Shown: positions 55,501-61,500 of the stretch, piece after piece
Numbering within the stretch: the first letter of the stretch is position 1
Layout: every line of letters starts with the position of its first letter
Assembly: GCA_964017195.1 (NCBI GenBank)
Contig: OZ024891.1
Location: forward strand, 6,411,994-6,475,993
From: Siderastrea radians
Lineage: Eukaryota > Cnidaria > Anthozoa > Scleractinia > Rhizangiidae
DNA length: 64,000 nt
Direction of reading: 5' to 3'
Made by a program: the position numbers and the translations under genes
The notes under the pieces: model-generated
The model's database searches: none
Seen by the model: the letters and a program-made list of their open reading frames with translations, nothing else
Told to the model about the DNA's origin: nothing

Positions 55501-58500
55501 CCGTTTTTACGGTCCATGTTACAAGAAGCCAATGGTTCCAAACGTCAAGAGTTGTTACAACATGCCAATGCCGATCAAATTAATGCCGTGAGTGAACTGG
55601 TCTTGAACTTTTTAAAAAACAAGATTCCCGTCACACCCCCCATGCTGTCTAAACTTCAACCCTATAAAAGGGTGCTACGCAATTTGGGACGTCGTCGACA
55701 TTCCGTCAAAAAACGGCGTGCGTGGTTGGTTCAACAAAAAGGACGCGGCTTGTTTCAAGGACTTCACGAGGTGTTATGTCAATGTGCTCGACCGACCCGT
55801 TAACCCTGGCCACATGGATCACCCTGTTACAAGAGGCCAATCGGGCTACCGACCGGTGGAAAGACGAGTGTCATTATTGGAAGCATAAATATCACCTGTT
55901 GTATCGAGAGTACAGGCACATCTTAAAGACCCGTCTTTGTGAGAGCTGTCGTCAAATAGAAGACGGGGAACTTTGCTCCGAGTGTAGTCAACCCCCATGG
56001 ATGCAGTCTACATGATTCCCCACAAGGACTTGGAACAACTCGTTCAATATTACAAAGGAGAACTCACCGAAAATGCCTTGTTGAACAAAGCCGCCAAACT
56101 CGCCGCTCAAAAACATGTCTTGTTAGCCAATCCCCAATTACCCCCGGCCGTGGTCAATGCTCAAACCAAACCGTTGAGTCAAGAATTAATCAAGTTAACC
56201 AAACGCATTCGTCAATTTCCCGGAGGCGTGGGAGTGGGGGCTCCGGGTGCACCTCCTGGCGAAGACGAAGAAGAAGAGGCCGGGGATTTGGTCACGGGGC
56301 CCGTGGAACAATGGTTGAAGCGCATGATAAAAGGCAGCCCGTCGACTCCCAAACCACCCATTACCCCTGCAACCAAGAAAGGCAAAGGAGCAGCCACCAG
56401 TAGTAAGATTGTCAAGAAAGGGAGCCCATCCACTAGTCGAGGGGATCTACAATCGCGTTTAGAAACCATTCGAGAACGTCGCAAGACCTTGGAAAAAAAG
56501 ATAGCTGAGAGTGGTAAAGGCAAAGGCAAAGGCAAAGGCAAAGGCAAAGGCGTCTCCCGTGAAGTGCAAGCATTAAAACCCTTACCCGGTTGGGAAGATT
56601 GGCACCGAGGCAAAAAGTTACGACGTCGATTGGATTACGACAGTGAATAAACATGCCTCCCAAGAGGAGAAGGGGTATCAAACGGAAACGCACCCAACGA
56701 GGAGGGGCAGTGGATGTCCAAAAATGGATTGCTAAAACCGGCAAAGAATTTCATTGGCCTGGCTATCAGTACATGGGCCCTGGCACGCATTTGGCCAAAC
56801 GTCTAAAACGTGGGGATCCCGGGATCAATCGCTTGGACCAAATTGCTAAGCAACACGACATTGATTACAGCCGTGCCAAGAATTTGCAAGATAAATGGAA
56901 AGCCGATACCAAGATGATCCAAGCCATTGATAAATTACCCGGCAAGAAAACCAAGACGGAACGGGTGGTCAAGAAAATCATGCAAGCCAAGAAACGTTTA
57001 AAATTGTAACTTTTAATGGGAAACCGTACCATGTTTCTACAGTTGTGATGTAGACAAATGATCCACATGTGTTTTTTTTTCATAGAAAAAATAAATCAAT
57101 ACAAAATGTCAAAGCCGTCTCTTCTTTTTTTAAACATCCTCATTCATGAGGGTGTCGAGCAATTGTTCGTATTCCTCGGTAGACATGTCCTCCCACAAGT
57201 CTTGGAGATCCACACTCCTTTCTAAAGGGTCCTCCAGGGTGGCTATCAGCTCGTTCAACCAAGCCATCACCTCATCCGCCAACAACGCCTCCTGTTCCCA
57301 CACAGGGAGTTCCACGGACAGGATGTCCCCCGAATCCAAATTTAGGACGGTCCAACTTTCCTCCTCTTGGTCTGGGATGTCCGGCATGGTTCCGGGGAGG
57401 ATGGCGGTACAGGCGGCGGTGTTAAGGGTCTCTTAAATTCAAAGCGCCAATACGGGCAACAATAGTCCAATCCTTCAATGAACCACGCTGTATTGAGTTG
57501 CGGGTAACACCCGGGGGACCAGTGTTCTTTGACTTGGGCCTCGCGTGCCGCCTGGGCTGCCTCTTTCTGCCGTTCTCTTTCTTTCAACTGTTCCCCAAAG
57601 GCAGTCAACTCGTCGTCCAGGCCAAAGTCCGTCTTGGTGTTCTTTAAAATCGCTTCGACCTCGAGATCCGCCTCGACCTTTTCAAACTCGATGAGTAAGG
57701 CGTCTTGACGAGAGACCATTTTGAGATGACTCAGCCGGAGGTTCGATCTGTTTTATAGTCTCTGGGTCCTTCCCTGCAAAGCCTCATGGGTCCAAACTAG
57801 AGAGGGGGGAGGGGGGTCCCCCCACCCCAGTCCCCCTCCCAAGGCCTCATGGGTCCAAACTAGAGAGGGGGAGGGGGGTCCCCCCACCCTAGTCCCCCTC
57901 CCAAAGCATCATGGGGTCTCCTTCTCATTGGCTCCTTCCCCTCCCACGTGACATTTTGGTTCTCTATAAAAAACGAACCCCGATCGCCAGTCAGTTTATC
58001 TGATCATGTCCTCTCAAGATGACGAGGCGGCGGGGCCAAGTGGCCTCGCCCACCATGAAATCCGGTCCTTGCTCGGTTTGGAGTTAAGTGACTCCGAAGA
58101 CAACAGCCATTCCTGTGTGGGACGTTTGATTTCAACTGAAGAGATGCCCGACAGCGACGACGCTATTTGTGAAGAGGCATTGCACCACTTCGAACAAAGC
58201 GGGGGCGGATTGGATCCCGCTGAACACGTTACCTTCCAATTTGACTTAGAACCTTTTGTCAATCGGAAGAGTGATCGCATGGGGGTACAAGAACGTCATT
58301 TCAAGACCCAGTTACGTCAAAGGGGGAACTTGCTGCCAGGCCAAAATATAACCCAAGCTCTCCAAGATGGATTACGTCGAGCCGTCGATCAAGTGTTAAC
58401 CACCACGCCTGACCTCCACGATCAAGATCGTCTGTACTTTACCATCGCCTCCGATCGCCTCCACAATAATTTTCAGGGGTGGGGATTACGGGCAGGGGAA

Positions 58501-61500
58501 TGGCGTCGAGACACAGAACGGGTGGAGGCCCTCTTCCAACGTTTAGCCCAAGCCCTCAACAGCAACGAACAATTTGAAATGGACGATTCCTTTCAAGTCT
58601 CCATCACGCAAGTTCATCATGCGCCTCAAGGTACCGGCAAACCCCGTCGTGGCAAACCCGGCCATCCCACCATGGCCCTGTTAACGGCCAAGAAAAAATC
58701 GGTCATCCGCATCCAAAATGATGACGAACTCTGTTGTGCCAGAGCCCTCGTGGTTGCCAAAGCTCGCGTGGACCAGCACCCTAAATACGACAGCATCCGC
58801 AAAGGAAGGCCCCTGCAAAGAACCCTCGCTTGGGACCTCCAGAATGAAGCCCAGGTACCCCTCGGTCCTTGCAGCTACGACGCCTTGACCCAATTCAGTC
58901 AAGCTCCCTCCCTCAGAGGTTACCAGATCATCCTGGTCGATGCACAGCGATCGTTTCACATCACGACGTTTGGACCCCCACGAGACAAACAACTGATCCT
59001 GTTGCACAACCAAGACCATTATGATGTCATCACCAAATTGCCGGGATTTTTCGGGTCCAGTTATGTGTGTGCGGATTGTTGGAAACCCTACAACACCGAG
59101 GGACTGCATCAATGCACCAAAACCAAGGTGTGTGGAGCCTGTCGACAGAAAGATTGTCCCGACTTTCAATATGCGTACCCCCGGCACCTGAAAGCCACTC
59201 AACGTTGCGGGTCGTGTCATCGGGACTTTTTTGGACCCGCGTGTAAGGAAGCCCATGCCAGCAAGACCCATGCGGGCAAACCCGCCACGGGCCTCCAGAC
59301 CTCCGTGTGCTGTCAACGATACCGATGCAAGGACTGTTATCAACAAAATGTGGGCTTGTCCCGCATTCAACGTCACCGTTGTTTCCACATAGACTGCCCG
59401 TCTTGTCATCAGTACGTCGACGCCGACGAACACCAATGTTTTATACAAAGAGCCCCCAAACCTCAAGACCAAAAGAAGAGAAAGAGAACCCGTCAAAAAG
59501 GTCCTCGCGCCAAACGAGGTGCCGCCGCCGCCGCGGAACCCCCTGTCTCCTCCGAGGACGAGGACGACAACGACCTGCCACCCTTACACGTCTTCTTTGA
59601 TATCGAAGCCATGCAACCCCAGGAAAAACACCTTGCCAATCTCGTCGTGGCCGAAACCGAAGACAACGAGGAACCCAAGCCTTTCCCAGGTCCCACTTGT
59701 ATCCGTGACTTTCTGGAATGGCTGGATACCTTGACTCTCCACGATACCCGTCAAGTGAATGTGATTGCTCATAACTTCCAGGGGTACGACGGGTACTTCA
59801 TCATCCAAGAATACTATGGGGACAACCGCCTCGTCCAACAACTCCGCAACGGATGTAAACTCTTAGAGATCCAACATGACCGCATCCGGTTCATCGATTC
59901 CATGAGTTTCTTCCAGATGCCCCTCTCTGCCTTTCCCAAAACCTTTGGCTTGACCGAACTCTGCAAAGGGTATTTCCCCCACAAGTTCAACCGGCCCGAG
60001 GATGAGTATCAACAGTACGTGGGCATCCTCCCCTCACGCGATCACTACATGCCTGAGACCATGACACTCGAAGGAAGACAAGCCTTTGAAACCTGGCATC
60101 AACAACAACGCGACCAGGGTGTGGTGTTTCATTTTCAACAAGAGTTGTTGGCCTATTGCAGTTCCGATGTACGCCTCCTCAAACAAGGATGTCTGACTTT
60201 CAAACGCCTGTTTGAAAACTTGACCGGCTTCAATCCCTTCGATCACGTCACCATTGCCTCCGCTTGTAATCGAGATTTACGTATGAACCGGATGATCCCC
60301 AACAGTATTGCCAGTGAACCCGCCGGTCCTAAGGGGTGGAGAATCAATCACATCAACCAGTCCCTCCCAGCCCTTCAATGGTTAACCTGGTGCGATCACC
60401 AACTACGTCAACGCGCCCTCCAAGATCTTACCCCCGCTGATCTACTAGCCAATGCCCATCCAAACCCACAGTACATCCAACATGTCCGAAATGAAGGCGA
60501 GAAAAAGATCCCCGGGACCCACATGCATGTGGATGGTTATTGCTCCCACACCCACACCGTCTACGAATTTCAAGGCTGTTTCACCCACGGATGCCCGACG
60601 TGTTATCCCCATCGCTACGAAAAACATCCCCGCAACTATGATCGAACCATGCAGGACCTCTATGACGCCACCCAAGACAAAGTCCAAAAGCTTACCGACC
60701 GAGGGTACAACGTCATTCAAATCTGGGGATGTGAATGGGAGCACCTCCTAAAAACCCAACCAGAGATCAAGGCCTTCGTCCGGGAACTCAACTTTATCGA
60801 TCCTCTGGAACCTCGAGAGGCTTTCTGTGGAGGTCGTACCAATGCCATCAAACTCTACCATCATATCACCCCTGGCCAAAAAATTCACTACATCGATGTC
60901 ACCTCCTTGTACCCGTGGGTCAACAAGAAGTCTGTGTACCCCAAAGGACATCCGAACATCATCTTCACCCCGGGTCACACGGACATCCACCAGTACTTTG
61001 GCCTCATCCAATGCAAAATCCTGCCTCCCCGTGAATTGTACCATCCCGTGCTGCCTTACCGTCATGGCGACAAACTACTCTTTCCCCTCTGTGCCCGTTG
61101 TGTGGAAGAAGAAATGGCCAAACCTCTTTTGGACCGATCCTATCATTGCCCTCACCCCGACGAACAACGCGCCCTCACCAGTACCTGGTGCACCCCAGAG
61201 TTGTATAAAGCCGTCGAGCTCGGGTACCAAGTTCAATACATCTATGAAGCCTGGCATTTTGAAGAAACCTGTGAGGGGCTCTTCGAAGATTATGTGAATA
61301 CCTGGCTCAAAATCAAACAAGAAGCCAGTGGGTGGCCTAAGGATGACATGACAGAAGAAGAAAAGCAACGTTACATCCACAAGTACTTGGAGCATGAAGG
61401 CATCCAATTAGAGTACAACAACATTAAGTACAACCCGGGGCTGCGTACCCTAGCAAAACTCATGCTCAACTCCATGTGGGGCAAGTTTGGTCAACGTCTC

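Noticed and set aside
58014..61407. Several 70-270-codon minus-strand and shifted frames over the polymerase gene
   Set aside because: Shadows of a strongly biased 1392-codon gene; none has a promoter or recognisable sequence.
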